The notes under the pieces: generated by a model | Told to the model about the DNA's origin: nothing | The model's input: the letters and a program-made list of their open reading frames with translations, nothing else | Databases searched by the model: none | Part shown: piece after piece, positions 32,899 through 41,683 of the stretch | Layout of the letters: each line of letters starts with the position of its first letter | How positions within the stretch are numbered: the first letter of the stretch is position 1 | Program-made: the position numbers and the translations under genes | Assembly (NCBI GenBank): GCA_045125245.1 | Contig: JBGVNF010000060.1 | Location: 5,274-69,273 of the forward strand | Direction of reading: 5' to 3' | Source: SVEL01 sp045125245 | GTDB taxonomy: Bacteria > Bacillota > Clostridia > Lachnospirales > Lachnospiraceae | Length of the DNA: 64,000 nucleotides

Positions 32899-33798
32899 AT
32901 GAAAAGACTATTATTTATATACAATGCAAAATCAGGAACAGGCGCAGTAGCTAAGAATCTTTCGAATATAATTGATGTATTTGTAAAGAGTGGTTACAGA
33001 GTGGAGGCATATCCTACTCAGTGCGTTATGGATGCAAAGAAGCAAATAATTGAAAGAGCTCATGAGTTTGACCTAATCGTATGTAGTGGCGGAGATGGAA
33101 CATTGAATGAAGTTGTATCAGGAGTGATGCAGTTAGAGGATAAGCCGGTCATAGGATACATACCGACAGGTTCGACAAATGATTTTGCTGGTAGTATAGG
33201 TCTAAAAAAGAATATGTTACTCAATGCTAAGATAGCAGTGGGTGGCTGTAAGTATAAGGTGGATGTAGGTACCTTTAATGAAGAGAGGAATTTTGTCTAT
33301 GTAGTTGCCTTTGGAGCTTTTACAGAAGTTTCCTATGCAACACCACAGAGATTAAAGAATGTTATCGGACATCCGGCTTATGTGATAGAAGCCGTTAAGA
33401 GTTTACCTTCTATAAAGTCATATCATATGAGATTTGAGTTTGATGGTAAGGTAATTGAGGATGATTTCATATATGGTATGATTTCAAATTCTAATTCAGT
33501 AGGCGGTTTCAAGGGACTTACAGGAAAAGATGTTATCTTAGATGATGGATTATATGAGGTTACACTTGTTAAAATGCCAAGAAATATTCAAGACTTAACA
33601 GGTATTGCTCAGGGTATGCTCAATTCAAGAGTTAAGTCAGAGTATGTATACAGATTTAAAGTATCTGAAATAAAGGCATATTCAGCTGAACCAGTTGGTT
33701 GGACTGTAGATGGTGAGTGTGGCGGAACTCATAAGTCAGTGATTATTAAGAATAATCCAAATGCGGTAACTATTATGGGAGCAAAGAAGAAGAGATAA
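32899..33798 (+). CDS. Diacylglycerol/lipid kinase family protein
   Basis: A 299-residue DagK-fold enzyme with FIYNAKSGTGAVAKNL, IVCSGGDGTLNEVVSGV (the GGDGT ATP loop) and GYIPTGSTNDFAGSIGL, as in YegS/DgkB kinases. It probably phosphorylates diacylglycerol or a related lipid. A hairpin (32844-32862) lies upstream without a clear T tract. The next gene, a second primary-type sigma factor, starts 22 nt downstream. Confidence 0.88.
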   Translation: MKRLLFIYNAKSGTGAVAKNLSNIIDVFVKSGYRVEAYPTQCVMDAKKQIIERAHEFDLIVCSGGDGTLNEVVSGVMQLEDKPVIGYIPTGSTNDFAGSIGLKKNMLLNAKIAVGGCKYKVDVGTFNEERNFVYVVAFGAFTEVSYATPQRLKNVIGHPAYVIEAVKSLPSIKSYHMRFEFDGKVIEDDFIYGMISNSNSVGGFKGLTGKDVILDDGLYEVTLVKMPRNIQDLTGIAQGMLNSRVKSEYVYRFKVSEIKAYSAEPVGWTVDGECGGTHKSVIIKNNPNAVTIMGAKKKR

Positions 33799-33820
33799 TT
33801 GCCAAAGAAAAGGAGTAATT

Positions 33821-34939
33821 ATGGACGAAGTAAAGCTTTTAGAAAGCATGAAAAAGTTAGTTGAGCTAGGGCAACAGAAAAAGGGTGTATTGGAGATAAC
33901 AGATATCGATAATCAGTTTAAAGGCTTTGAGATGACTGTGGAGCAGATGGAAGCAGTTTATCAGTACCTTGAAGAAAATAAGATTGATGTTCTTACTGTA
34001 ATGGATGACAATTTTGTGGCAGATGATGATATCTTACTTGAGCCTTCAGATGAGGATTTTGAGGACGAAGAAAATATAGATTTAGAAGCTATTGATTTAC
34101 TTGAGGGTATCGGAACAGAAGATCCAGTTAGAATGTATCTTAAGGAAATCGGTACAGTTCCACTTCTTTCAGCTGAGGAAGAGATGCGTCTTGCAAAGAG
34201 AAAAGCTGAGGGAGATCAGGTAGCTAAGGATAGATTGATTGAAGCAAACTTACGTCTTGTTGTTAGTATTGCTAAGAGATATACAGGTAGAGGTATGAGC
34301 TTCCTTGATTTAGTTCAAGAAGGTAACCTTGGATTAATCAAAGGTGTAGAGAAATTTGATTATGAGAAGGGTTATAAGCTTAGTACTTATGCTACTTGGT
34401 GGATACGTCAGTCTGTTACAAGAGCATTGGCAGATCAGGCTAGAACTATTAGAGTTCCAGTTCATATGGTAGAAACTATTAATAGAATGTCTAAGATGCA
34501 GAGAAAGCTCACATTAGAGTTAGGTTATGAGCCATCTACATTAGAGCTTGCAGCAGCACTTGATATGACAGAGGAAAAGGTTCTTGAGATAATGCAGATT
34601 GCCAGAGAACCGGCATCTCTTGAAACACCAATTGGTGAGGAGGATGATTCAAACCTTGGCGATTTCGTAGCAGATATCAATACTGTGACACCAGAGCAGA
34701 ATATTGAATCTGTGATGCTAAGAGAACATATAGATTTACTTCTTGAGGATTTAAAGGATAGAGAAAAGCAGGTTATCGTGTTGAGATTTGGTCTTGAAGA
34801 TGGACATCCAAGAACACTTGAAGAAGTAGGTAAGGAATTTAACGTAACAAGAGAGCGTATTAGACAGATAGAAGCTAAGGCTCTTCGTAAGCTTAGAAAT
34901 CCAGTTAGAAGTAAGAAGATTAAAGATTTCTTAGGTTAA
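33821..34939 (+). CDS. RNA polymerase sigma factor, RpoD-like second copy
   Basis: A 372-residue sigma70 with every region of the primary factor: a region 1.1-like N-terminus, DPVRMYLKEIGTVPLL, ANLRLVVSIAKRYTGRGMSF, YATWWIRQSVTRALADQART, VHMVETINRMSKMQ and VTRERIRQIEAKALRKLRNP. The -10 recognition helix and region 4.2 are almost identical to the dnaG-linked RpoD at 18799, so the two should read the same promoters. The N-terminal 90 residues differ. AAAGGAG lies about 6 nt upstream. A terminator follows (34957-34992). Why two are kept is unknown. Confidence 0.92.
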   Translation: MDEVKLLESMKKLVELGQQKKGVLEITDIDNQFKGFEMTVEQMEAVYQYLEENKIDVLTVMDDNFVADDDILLEPSDEDFEDEENIDLEAIDLLEGIGTEDPVRMYLKEIGTVPLLSAEEEMRLAKRKAEGDQVAKDRLIEANLRLVVSIAKRYTGRGMSFLDLVQEGNLGLIKGVEKFDYEKGYKLSTYATWWIRQSVTRALADQARTIRVPVHMVETINRMSKMQRKLTLELGYEPSTLELAAALDMTEEKVLEIMQIAREPASLETPIGEEDDSNLGDFVADINTVTPEQNIESVMLREHIDLLLEDLKDREKQVIVLRFGLEDGHPRTLEEVGKEFNVTRERIRQIEAKALRKLRNPVRSKKIKDFLG

Positions 34940-34956
34940 TAGATTTTAGATAATAT

Positions 34957-34992
34957 AAAAGGAAGTTCAAATTTTGAACTTCCTTTTTTGTC
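34957..34992. terminator. Terminator after second sigma factor
   Basis: AAAAGGAAGTTCAAA and TTTGAACTTCCTTTTTT form a strong hairpin with T tracts on both strands, between the sigma gene and the convergent ABC-F gene. Confidence 0.85.
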
Positions 34993-35019
34993 CCATTTGT
35001 TCTAAATAATTGGTCTTAT

Positions 35020-36663
35020 TTATTCCTCAGTTGTTTCGTCTTCTGGCTCGATATCAGCAGCCTTTTGTCTCTTTCTAGCCATTTCGTCACTAGCAAGATA
35101 TTCATCGTAAGTTGTAACCTTATCGATTAACTGTCCGTTTACGATTTCCATAATACGGTTAGCTGTTGTCTCTATAAACTGATGGTCATGGGAAGCGAAA
35201 AGTGCTACACCAGGGAACTTAATAAGTCCATTGTTAAGTGCTGTGATTGATTCCATATCTAAGTGGTTAGTAGGCTCATCTAAGATAAGAACGTTTGCAC
35301 CTGTAATCATCATCTTTGAAAGCATAACTCTAACCTTTTCACCACCGGATAATACCTTAACCTTCTTTACACCGTCGTCGCCAGCGAAAAGCATTCTTCC
35401 TAAGAAACCACGAACATAAGTAGCATCCTTGATTTCTGAGAACTGTGTAAGCCAGTCTACGATAGTATCATTGCAGTCGAAATCCTTTGTGTTATCCTTA
35501 GGGAAATATCCTGTAGTAGTAGTAACACCCCACTTATAAGTTCCTTCGTCTGGCTCTAATTCACCAGCAAGAATCTTAAAGAGAGTAGTCTTAGCTATTT
35601 CATTTGAACCTACGAATGCAATCTTATCATCTCTATTTACGATAAAGGATACATTGTCAAGAACCTTAACACCGTCAACAGTCTTAGATATACCTTCAAC
35701 AGTCAATACTTCATTACCGATTTCACGGTTTGGTCTAAAGTCAATGTAAGGATACTTACGGCTTGAAGGCTTGATTTCATCAAGCTCGATTTTTTCAAGA
35801 GCTCTCTTTCTAGATGTAGCCTGCTTTGACTTAGAAGCATTAGCAGAGAATCTCTGGATGAAGTCCTGTAATTCCTTAATCTTTTCTTCTTTCTTTTTAT
35901 TAGCTTCCTTCATCTGCTTTACAAGGAGCTGACTTGATTCATACCAGAAGTCGTAGTTACCAGCGTAAAGCTGAATCTTACCATAATCAATATCTGCTGT
36001 ATGTGTACATACTTTATTTAAGAAATAACGGTCGTGTGATACAACGATAACAGTATTCTCAAAATTAATGAGGAATTCTTCAAGCCATGCAATAGCATCT
36101 AAATCAAGATGGTTAGTAGGCTCGTCAAGTAAGAGAATATCAGGATTACCGAAAAGTGCCTGAGCAAGTAATACCTTAACCTTTTCACCACCACGAAGCT
36201 CACTCATCTGCTTATAGTGAAGCTCTGTCTCGATACCAAGTCCATTAAGAAGAGTAGCAGCGTCAGATTCAGCATTCCAGCCGTCCATATTTGCAAATTC
36301 ACCTTCAAGCTCACTTGCTTTGATACCATCTTCTTCAGTGAAATCCTCTTTTGCATAAAGAGCATCTTTTTCTTTCATAATCTCGTATAAACGAGCATTT
36401 CCCATTATAACTGTATCAAGGACGATGCACTGATCGTACTTGAAGTGATCCTGTTGTAAGAATGAAAGTCTCTGGCCATCTGTGATGATGATATCACCGT
36501 TTGTTGGTTCAATCTGACCTGATAAAATCTTCAAAAATGTAGATTTACCAGCACCATTTGCACCAATAAGGCCGTAGCAGTTGCCCTCAGTAAACTTTAT
36601 ATTTACCTCTTCAAATAGAGCCTTTTTGCCAATTCTAAGAGTTACATTACTTGCACTTATCAT
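35020..36663 (-). CDS. ABC-F family ATP-binding protein
   Basis: Two ATP-binding domains with no membrane part, 547 residues, as in ribosome-associated ABC-F proteins (YkpA/YbiT-like). Domain 1 has GLIGANGAGKST, a signature in MSELRGGEKVKVLL and LLLDEPTNHLDLDAIAWLE. Domain 2 has VLSGGEKVRVMLSKMM and LILDEPTNHLDMESITALN, but its P-loop reads GSNEIAKTT, lacking the second glycine. A charged linker with two helices joins them. The ATG at 36663 has TTGGAGG upstream. Translation or resistance role is family knowledge. Confidence 0.88.
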   Translation of the reverse strand: MISASNVTLRIGKKALFEEVNIKFTEGNCYGLIGANGAGKSTFLKILSGQIEPTNGDIIITDGQRLSFLQQDHFKYDQCIVLDTVIMGNARLYEIMKEKDALYAKEDFTEEDGIKASELEGEFANMDGWNAESDAATLLNGLGIETELHYKQMSELRGGEKVKVLLAQALFGNPDILLLDEPTNHLDLDAIAWLEEFLINFENTVIVVSHDRYFLNKVCTHTADIDYGKIQLYAGNYDFWYESSQLLVKQMKEANKKKEEKIKELQDFIQRFSANASKSKQATSRKRALEKIELDEIKPSSRKYPYIDFRPNREIGNEVLTVEGISKTVDGVKVLDNVSFIVNRDDKIAFVGSNEIAKTTLFKILAGELEPDEGTYKWGVTTTTGYFPKDNTKDFDCNDTIVDWLTQFSEIKDATYVRGFLGRMLFAGDDGVKKVKVLSGGEKVRVMLSKMMITGANVLILDEPTNHLDMESITALNNGLIKFPGVALFASHDHQFIETTANRIMEIVNGQLIDKVTTYDEYLASDEMARKRQKAADIEPEDETTEE

Positions 36664-36836
36664 AACAACCTCCAAAAATCAATTATATAGGCCTTAATAT
36701 ATCCTTAAAAAAGCCTAACTGTTAACTATTGTACAGTAAATAGGAAAAAAAGCAAGGTTTTTCTTGTGAAATATACATATTTTGGGTATAATAAAAGGAA
36801 GTATAGTAACGTAACAAGAAGAGGTGGTAGGACATT

Positions 36837-38603
36837 ATGAAATTTAGTACTAAAATAGGAAATCCATTATTGGCAGGTGCGACAAAAATAAATAAGGGTG
36901 TAAATTTTGCCATTGTAGTTGAGGGGTGTGATAAGTGTCCTACTCTTAAGATTTTGAAAAAGGGAACTTGCGAGGAAGTTGCAGAGCTTACATTTGATGA
37001 AAATATGAAATTTGGCAACATATATGCTATGGAAGTGTCAGAATTTGATACGAAAAAATATGATTATATGTATATGAGTGGTGAACTTGTAGTGCCAGAT
37101 AAATATGCCAAGGTAGTTAATAATAGAGAAACATTTGGCGTTAGAAGCACGGCCACATATAGCATATATGAAAATAGATATACATGGCAGGAGGAGAAGC
37201 CAAAGGTGTCCTTTGATGATGCTATTATATATCGTATGCATGTAAGGGGCTTTACTGCTCATAAGAGTTCTGGAACAAGATATAAAGGTACTTTTAAAGG
37301 AATTGTCAGCAAGATACCTTATCTTAAAGAGCTGGGAGTGAATGTGATTGAACTTATGCCAGCTTATGAGTTTAATGAGGTTAAGAGTGCTGTTCTTAAA
37401 GATGATTCTATAAATTATTGGGGGTACAGCGACGGATATTACTTTGCTCCTAAGGCTTCCTATGCGTCTAAACCAAAGGAGGCTAGTCGTGAATTCAAGG
37501 AGATGGTTCAGGCTATTCATAATTCAGGGATGGAACTTATTATGGAGTTCCATTTTGTGGAGGATATGAAACCACAAGTGATTATGGATTGTATTAGATA
37601 TTGGGTGATGGAATATCATATTGATGGTGTTCATATGAATATCAATACAGTTCCAGTTAATATGCTTAAGTCAGATCCACTACTTTCGGATATTAAGATT
37701 ATAGGTGATAGATGGGAGCTTGTAAGCCAGGATTATAAGCCAACTGGAGATAAGAATAATCTAAGTATATGTCACGATGGATTTATGTGTACTATGAGAC
37801 GTTTTCTTAAGGGCGATGAAGGCCTTGTGTATGATATGTCTACTAGAATGAAGGAAAATCCAAAGGATGCTTGCTTTATAAATTATTTATCTTCACATAA
37901 TAGCTTCACTCTCATGGATAGTGTGTCTTATGACAGAAAACATAATGAAGTAAACGGCGAAAATAATCAGGATGGAAGCAATCTTAACTATAGCTGGAAT
38001 TGTGGAGTAGAAGGTCCAACTAGAAAGAAAAAGGTGGTTGAACTTAGAAGAAAGCAGATCAAGAATGCGCTGTCTATGCTATTTTTAAGTCAGGGAACAC
38101 CACTTCTTATGGCAGGAGATGAGATGGGTAAATCCTGCGAGGGCAATAATAATCCATACTGTATAGATGGAGATATAAATTATATCAATTGGAATGATTT
38201 AAAGAAAAATAAGGATATATTTGAATTTGTTAAGTATATTATAGAATTTAGAAAGGCTCATAAGATATTGCATCTAAAGGAAGAGCCAAGGATGATGGAT
38301 TATTTATCTAAGGGCTGTCCTGACTTGTCTATTCATGGTGTAGAGCCTTGGAGACCAGATTTTAACTATGTAAGTCGTTGCTTTGGTATGTTATATAACG
38401 AGGCTTATGACGACAAAAAAGGTAAAATGTATATTATGTTTAATATGTATTGGGAGTCACAGGAATTTAATATACCTGCATCCGAGAGAAAGATGAAGTG
38501 GAAGCTAGAGTTTTCTACTTCAGATGAGACAAATGTGGAAAGTGTGGTAGGAAGAGTGTTTAATATGGCACCAAGGTCTATTGCGGTACTGAGAGAGGTG
38601 TAA
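36837..38603 (+). CDS. GlgX-like GH13 family protein lacking catalytic residues
   Basis: This 588-residue protein follows the GlgX/isoamylase layout: an N-terminal beta domain, a TIM-barrel with DAIIYRMHVRGFT and GVNVIELMPAYEFNE, GENNQDGSNLNYSWNCGVEG, GTPLLMAGDEMGKSCEGNNN and DLSIHGVEPWRPD. The catalytic positions are changed: DGFRFD is DGVHMN (Asp to Asn268, Arg to His266), AEPW is GDRW (Glu to Asp291) and HDG is HNS (Asp to Asn355). Hydrolysis is therefore unlikely. A binding or regulatory role for glycogen-like glucans is a reasonable guess. The next gene starts one base after its stop codon. Confidence 0.85.
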   Translation: MKFSTKIGNPLLAGATKINKGVNFAIVVEGCDKCPTLKILKKGTCEEVAELTFDENMKFGNIYAMEVSEFDTKKYDYMYMSGELVVPDKYAKVVNNRETFGVRSTATYSIYENRYTWQEEKPKVSFDDAIIYRMHVRGFTAHKSSGTRYKGTFKGIVSKIPYLKELGVNVIELMPAYEFNEVKSAVLKDDSINYWGYSDGYYFAPKASYASKPKEASREFKEMVQAIHNSGMELIMEFHFVEDMKPQVIMDCIRYWVMEYHIDGVHMNINTVPVNMLKSDPLLSDIKIIGDRWELVSQDYKPTGDKNNLSICHDGFMCTMRRFLKGDEGLVYDMSTRMKENPKDACFINYLSSHNSFTLMDSVSYDRKHNEVNGENNQDGSNLNYSWNCGVEGPTRKKKVVELRRKQIKNALSMLFLSQGTPLLMAGDEMGKSCEGNNNPYCIDGDINYINWNDLKKNKDIFEFVKYIIEFRKAHKILHLKEEPRMMDYLSKGCPDLSIHGVEPWRPDFNYVSRCFGMLYNEAYDDKKGKMYIMFNMYWESQEFNIPASERKMKWKLEFSTSDETNVESVVGRVFNMAPRSIAVLREV

Positions 38604-38604
38604 A

Positions 38605-39249
38605 ATGAATAGTTTTGTGTTGAAACTATTTGCCGCTTTTTTTATGCTTATTGACCATATTGGCATATTATTCTTTCCTGAAATTATGATTTTTAGAATT
38701 TTAGGTAGAATTTCATTTCCTATATTTGCGTTCTTAGTTGTGGAAGGCTTCATGCATACAAGGAACATTAAGAAGTATATATTAAGAATCGTGGTGTTTG
38801 GTTTTATATCAGAGATACCGTTTAATATGCTTGTATCAGGGCATATATTATGCAGAGAAAACCAGAATGTATTTTTTACATTTGCCATAGGCTTAGTGAT
38901 GCTTTGGTTTCTTAGGAATAATGTGGTTCCTATGTATACTAATCTTATCGTGGCAGTGGGAGTTTTGCTAGCAGTATTGCTAAGAACAGATTATTCCTTG
39001 TATGGTATGGCTCTTATTTATTTTTTCTATATGTTTAGAGAAAGTAGGATAAAATATATATTTTTTATATTGGTATCGTTGTTGTATGGAGGTGTGCAGA
39101 GAGCTGCATTACTGTCTGTGGTGCCATTGTGGTTTTATAATGGAAAGGTAGGACCGGAATTTACACACAAGAATATAATAAAGTATGGATTTTATATTTT
39201 TTATCCGTTACATATGTTGATACTATTTGGCATAAAGAAAATAATTTGA
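38605..39249 (+). CDS. TraX family membrane protein
   Basis: A 214-residue polytopic protein with the TraX pattern: LKLFAAFFMLIDHIGILFFP, FRILGRISFPIFAFLVVEGF and FGFISEIPFNMLVSG, then several more helices. The TraX family is linked to acetylation of pilin in F plasmids, but chromosomal firmicute members have no proven role. It begins one base after the GlgX-like stop and ends 16 nt before the HAD gene, forming a three-gene operon. Confidence 0.85.
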   Translation: MNSFVLKLFAAFFMLIDHIGILFFPEIMIFRILGRISFPIFAFLVVEGFMHTRNIKKYILRIVVFGFISEIPFNMLVSGHILCRENQNVFFTFAIGLVMLWFLRNNVVPMYTNLIVAVGVLLAVLLRTDYSLYGMALIYFFYMFRESRIKYIFFILVSLLYGGVQRAALLSVVPLWFYNGKVGPEFTHKNIIKYGFYIFYPLHMLILFGIKKII

Positions 39250-39265
39250 TATTAGGAGATATGCG

Positions 39266-39928
39266 ATGATTGATGGTGTAATATTTGATATGGATGGAAT
39301 ACTTTTTGATACGGAGAGACTTATTAATGAGTGTTTCGCAGAAGTCGGCTTGGAATTTGGAATAGAGAATATGGAGTATATTATAGAAAGCTGTGTTGGT
39401 CTCACAACAGTTGAGACAAAGGCTTTTTGTAAAAATGTTCTCGGCGAGGATTTCCCAGTTGAAGAGATGTATGAAAAGATAAAAAAATCCATGGAAATAA
39501 GGTTGGCAGAAGGTGGTATGCCTGTAAAACCAGGCGTTTATCTTATGTTGGAGTATCTTAAAGCAAATAGATATGTGATTGGTCTTGCGTCATCTTCTTC
39601 GCGAAAAAGTATAATGCATCATATAGAAGAAGCTAATATGACGGAATATTTCACTGTTATCGTGGCAGGTGATGAGGTGGAGAAGGGCAAGCCTGAGCCA
39701 GACATATATTTAAAAGCCTTGGAAAAGATGAATTTAAGAAAAGAGGCAGTCATAGCTTTTGAAGATTCACCAAACGGACTTAAGTCTGCTACAAATGCAG
39801 GAATTAAAGCTATTATGATTCCTGATCAGATTCCATATTCTGAAGAGTTACAGCCATATGTATTTGAGAGGTTCAATTCCATGACAGATGCGTTGGAGGC
39901 TTTGAAGAAAGGCGAGATAAAGATATAA
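39266..39928 (+). CDS. HAD-superfamily hydrolase (beta-phosphoglucomutase-like)
   Basis: A 220-residue HAD hydrolase with the nucleophile motif DMDGILFDTE (D8, D10), motif II ASSSSRKS, lysine motif KGKPEPDIY and motif IV EDSPNGLKSA. The cap region is that of the beta-phosphoglucomutase/DOG-like subfamily. AGGAGA lies 7 nt before the ATG. It follows the GlgX-like and TraX genes, so a carbohydrate phosphate substrate is plausible but unproven. Confidence 0.85.
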   Translation: MIDGVIFDMDGILFDTERLINECFAEVGLEFGIENMEYIIESCVGLTTVETKAFCKNVLGEDFPVEEMYEKIKKSMEIRLAEGGMPVKPGVYLMLEYLKANRYVIGLASSSSRKSIMHHIEEANMTEYFTVIVAGDEVEKGKPEPDIYLKALEKMNLRKEAVIAFEDSPNGLKSATNAGIKAIMIPDQIPYSEELQPYVFERFNSMTDALEALKKGEIKI

Positions 39929-39954
39929 TTAAAATATAGAGCTAAAAAGAATAA

Positions 39955-39993
39955 AAACCCTTAATAAGTCTACACGAACTTATTAAGGGTTTT
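39955..39993. terminator. Bidirectional terminator overlapping the end of the DUF4250 gene
   Basis: AAAACCCTTAATAAG and CTTATTAAGGGTTTT form a perfect stem. The stop codon of the minus-strand gene (39970-39972) lies in the loop, so its last codons are part of the hairpin. Confidence 0.8.
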
Positions 39994-40146
39994 ATCGTAT
40001 TCATAATCGATGTCTTTAAGAGAGGAAGTAACCTGCTCTTTATCCAGATTTAGGTCCACACATAAATCATCAAAAGAAGGATAAAAGTCTCTTAGCTTCA
40101 TATTTATAAAGCTTAATAACATCATAGGGTCTTTTGGAATAGACAT
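39970..40146 (-). CDS. DUF4250 domain protein
   Basis: A 58-residue protein reading MSIPKDPMMLLSFINMKLRD, DDLCVDLNLDKEQ and SSLKDIDYEYD. This matches the small Firmicute/Bacteroidetes family DUF4250, about 60 residues and helical. AAGGAG lies about 10 nt before the ATG. A minus-strand promoter (TTGACT 40212-40217, 18 nt, TAGAAT 40188-40193) overlaps that of the divergent AAA gene. Function unknown; the fold suggests nucleic-acid or peptide binding only by analogy. Confidence 0.8.
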   Translation of the reverse strand: MSIPKDPMMLLSFINMKLRDFYPSFDDLCVDLNLDKEQVTSSLKDIDYEYDKTLNKFV

Positions 40147-40224
40147 ATAAAAACTAGTCTCCTTATGTTTTTATTTAATCGCAAAACATTCTAACATATG
40201 GCAATAAAAAAAGTCAAATATATC

Positions 40225-40253
40225 TTGAAAGTAAATATTTTATGTTGTATATT
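40225..40253 (+). promoter_or_regulatory. Promoter of the AAA-family protein gene
   Basis: TTGAAA (40225-40230), 17 nt, TATATT (40248-40253), back to back with the DUF4250 promoter. Confidence 0.5.
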
Positions 40254-40324
40254 TAAATAAATGGTTAGAAAAAAGCGGATGTTCTAATATAAAGCGTAAT
40301 GATGCTAGATACAAGGAGGTAGCT

Positions 40325-41617
40325 ATGTATAGAGAAATATTAAATCAGTTGGCAGAGTGGCAAGAGAAGGAAGATAGAAAAGTATTATTGTTAGCAGGTG
40401 GAAAAGGTGTGGGAAAGAGCTATACTTTATCAGACTTTGGAGCAGGCTTTTTTTCTAATACTTGTATGTTTGATTTTAAAGAGCAGGAATATGTTAAGTA
40501 TTTATTTGAGGGTGAGCTGAATAAGAGTGTTATACTAAAGAAGCTTAGTGTATCCAGTGGTGAAACACTTGTGCCAGGTAAAACCTTGCTTGTGTTTGAA
40601 AATGTGGATATTCTCGAAAATGCTGCTGATATAGTGGAATATATATGTGATGAATTAAAGGAGTATCATGTGGCGATTACACTGATGCATCTTGAGTCAA
40701 ATTTCTTAAAGAAAAACGAAAGAATAGCAGAAAAGCTTGAAGTTATCTATATTTATCCGTTGAGTTTTAGTGAATTTCTTATAGTTAATAAGGAAAATAG
40801 CTTTTGTGATAGAATAGCAAATCAGGCGAAGGAACCATTGAATAAAGAGGAACTAGATAAGTTAGAGCATTATATGAAGCTTTATATGGTGGTTGGCGGA
40901 ATGCCTAATGTAGTGAAGACATTTGTGGAAACTGAAAGCTTAGAGCAGGTGGAGACTGAGAAGGCTAAGATTCTTATGGGGATGTCGGAACAGATAGAAC
41001 AGGTAAGTCAGTCAGCGTTAAGCAAAAAGATAAAGCAGGTATTTGAAAGTATACCAGCACAGCTAGAAAAGGAAAATATGAAGTTTCAATATGGCATGGT
41101 TAAGCTAACAGCTAGAGCCAGAGAATATAAGGATGCGGTCGAGTGGCTTATGGATAATAAGTTTATCACACCCCTTTACCGAGTAAGAGAGCCGTTAGCA
41201 CCACTTAAAAGTCAGCAGGATGATAAATCCTTTGAAATGTATGTTAGCGATATTGGTCTTCTTACATCTATGTATGGTTTGACATATGATGATATAGAAA
41301 ATGAGGTATCACCATTTATGTTAAAGGGTCAGGCTTTAGTGAAACAGTATATTTATTGTGAATTATTGCATAATCCTAACATTGACAATATACATTACTG
41401 GATATCAGATGCTACGGCGAAGATAGAATTCTTATTCGAGGATTCAGATACGGTAATACCTATAGAAGTTAATCTTGATTTAAATGAAAAGGCACAGAGC
41501 CTTAAGGTATACAAAAGTAGATATGAGGTGCCGATGGCAGTTAGAATATCAAAGAATAAGATGAGTATGTCAAAGGATATGCTTACATTGCCATTATTTT
41601 CTATTTGGAACCTGTAA
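40325..41617 (+). CDS. AAA ATPase with DUF4143-like C-terminus
   Basis: A 430-residue protein of the AAA_14/DUF4143 type that is abundant in gut Firmicutes. The P-loop is LLAGGKGVGKSYTL and a Walker B-like LLVFENVDIL follows. The middle has YPLSFSEFLI, and the C-terminal region (WISDATAKIEFLFEDSDTVIPIEVN) resembles a PD-(D/E)xK nuclease-like fold with E and K in the expected order. AAGGAGG precedes the ATG. It stands alone. Role unknown; members are often suspected of toxin- or mobile-element-related functions. Confidence 0.78.
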   Translation: MYREILNQLAEWQEKEDRKVLLLAGGKGVGKSYTLSDFGAGFFSNTCMFDFKEQEYVKYLFEGELNKSVILKKLSVSSGETLVPGKTLLVFENVDILENAADIVEYICDELKEYHVAITLMHLESNFLKKNERIAEKLEVIYIYPLSFSEFLIVNKENSFCDRIANQAKEPLNKEELDKLEHYMKLYMVVGGMPNVVKTFVETESLEQVETEKAKILMGMSEQIEQVSQSALSKKIKQVFESIPAQLEKENMKFQYGMVKLTARAREYKDAVEWLMDNKFITPLYRVREPLAPLKSQQDDKSFEMYVSDIGLLTSMYGLTYDDIENEVSPFMLKGQALVKQYIYCELLHNPNIDNIHYWISDATAKIEFLFEDSDTVIPIEVNLDLNEKAQSLKVYKSRYEVPMAVRISKNKMSMSKDMLTLPLFSIWNL

Positions 41618-41628
41618 TTAAAACAAAT

Positions 41629-41676
41629 GCAGCATAAATCTGTTAATAATAACAAATTTATGCTGCTATTTTTTTA
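41629..41676. terminator. Bidirectional terminator
   Basis: GCAGCATAAAT and ATTTATGCTGC pair, with T tracts on both sides, between the AAA gene and the convergent citrate synthase gene. Confidence 0.8.
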
Positions 41677-41683
41677 CATATTT

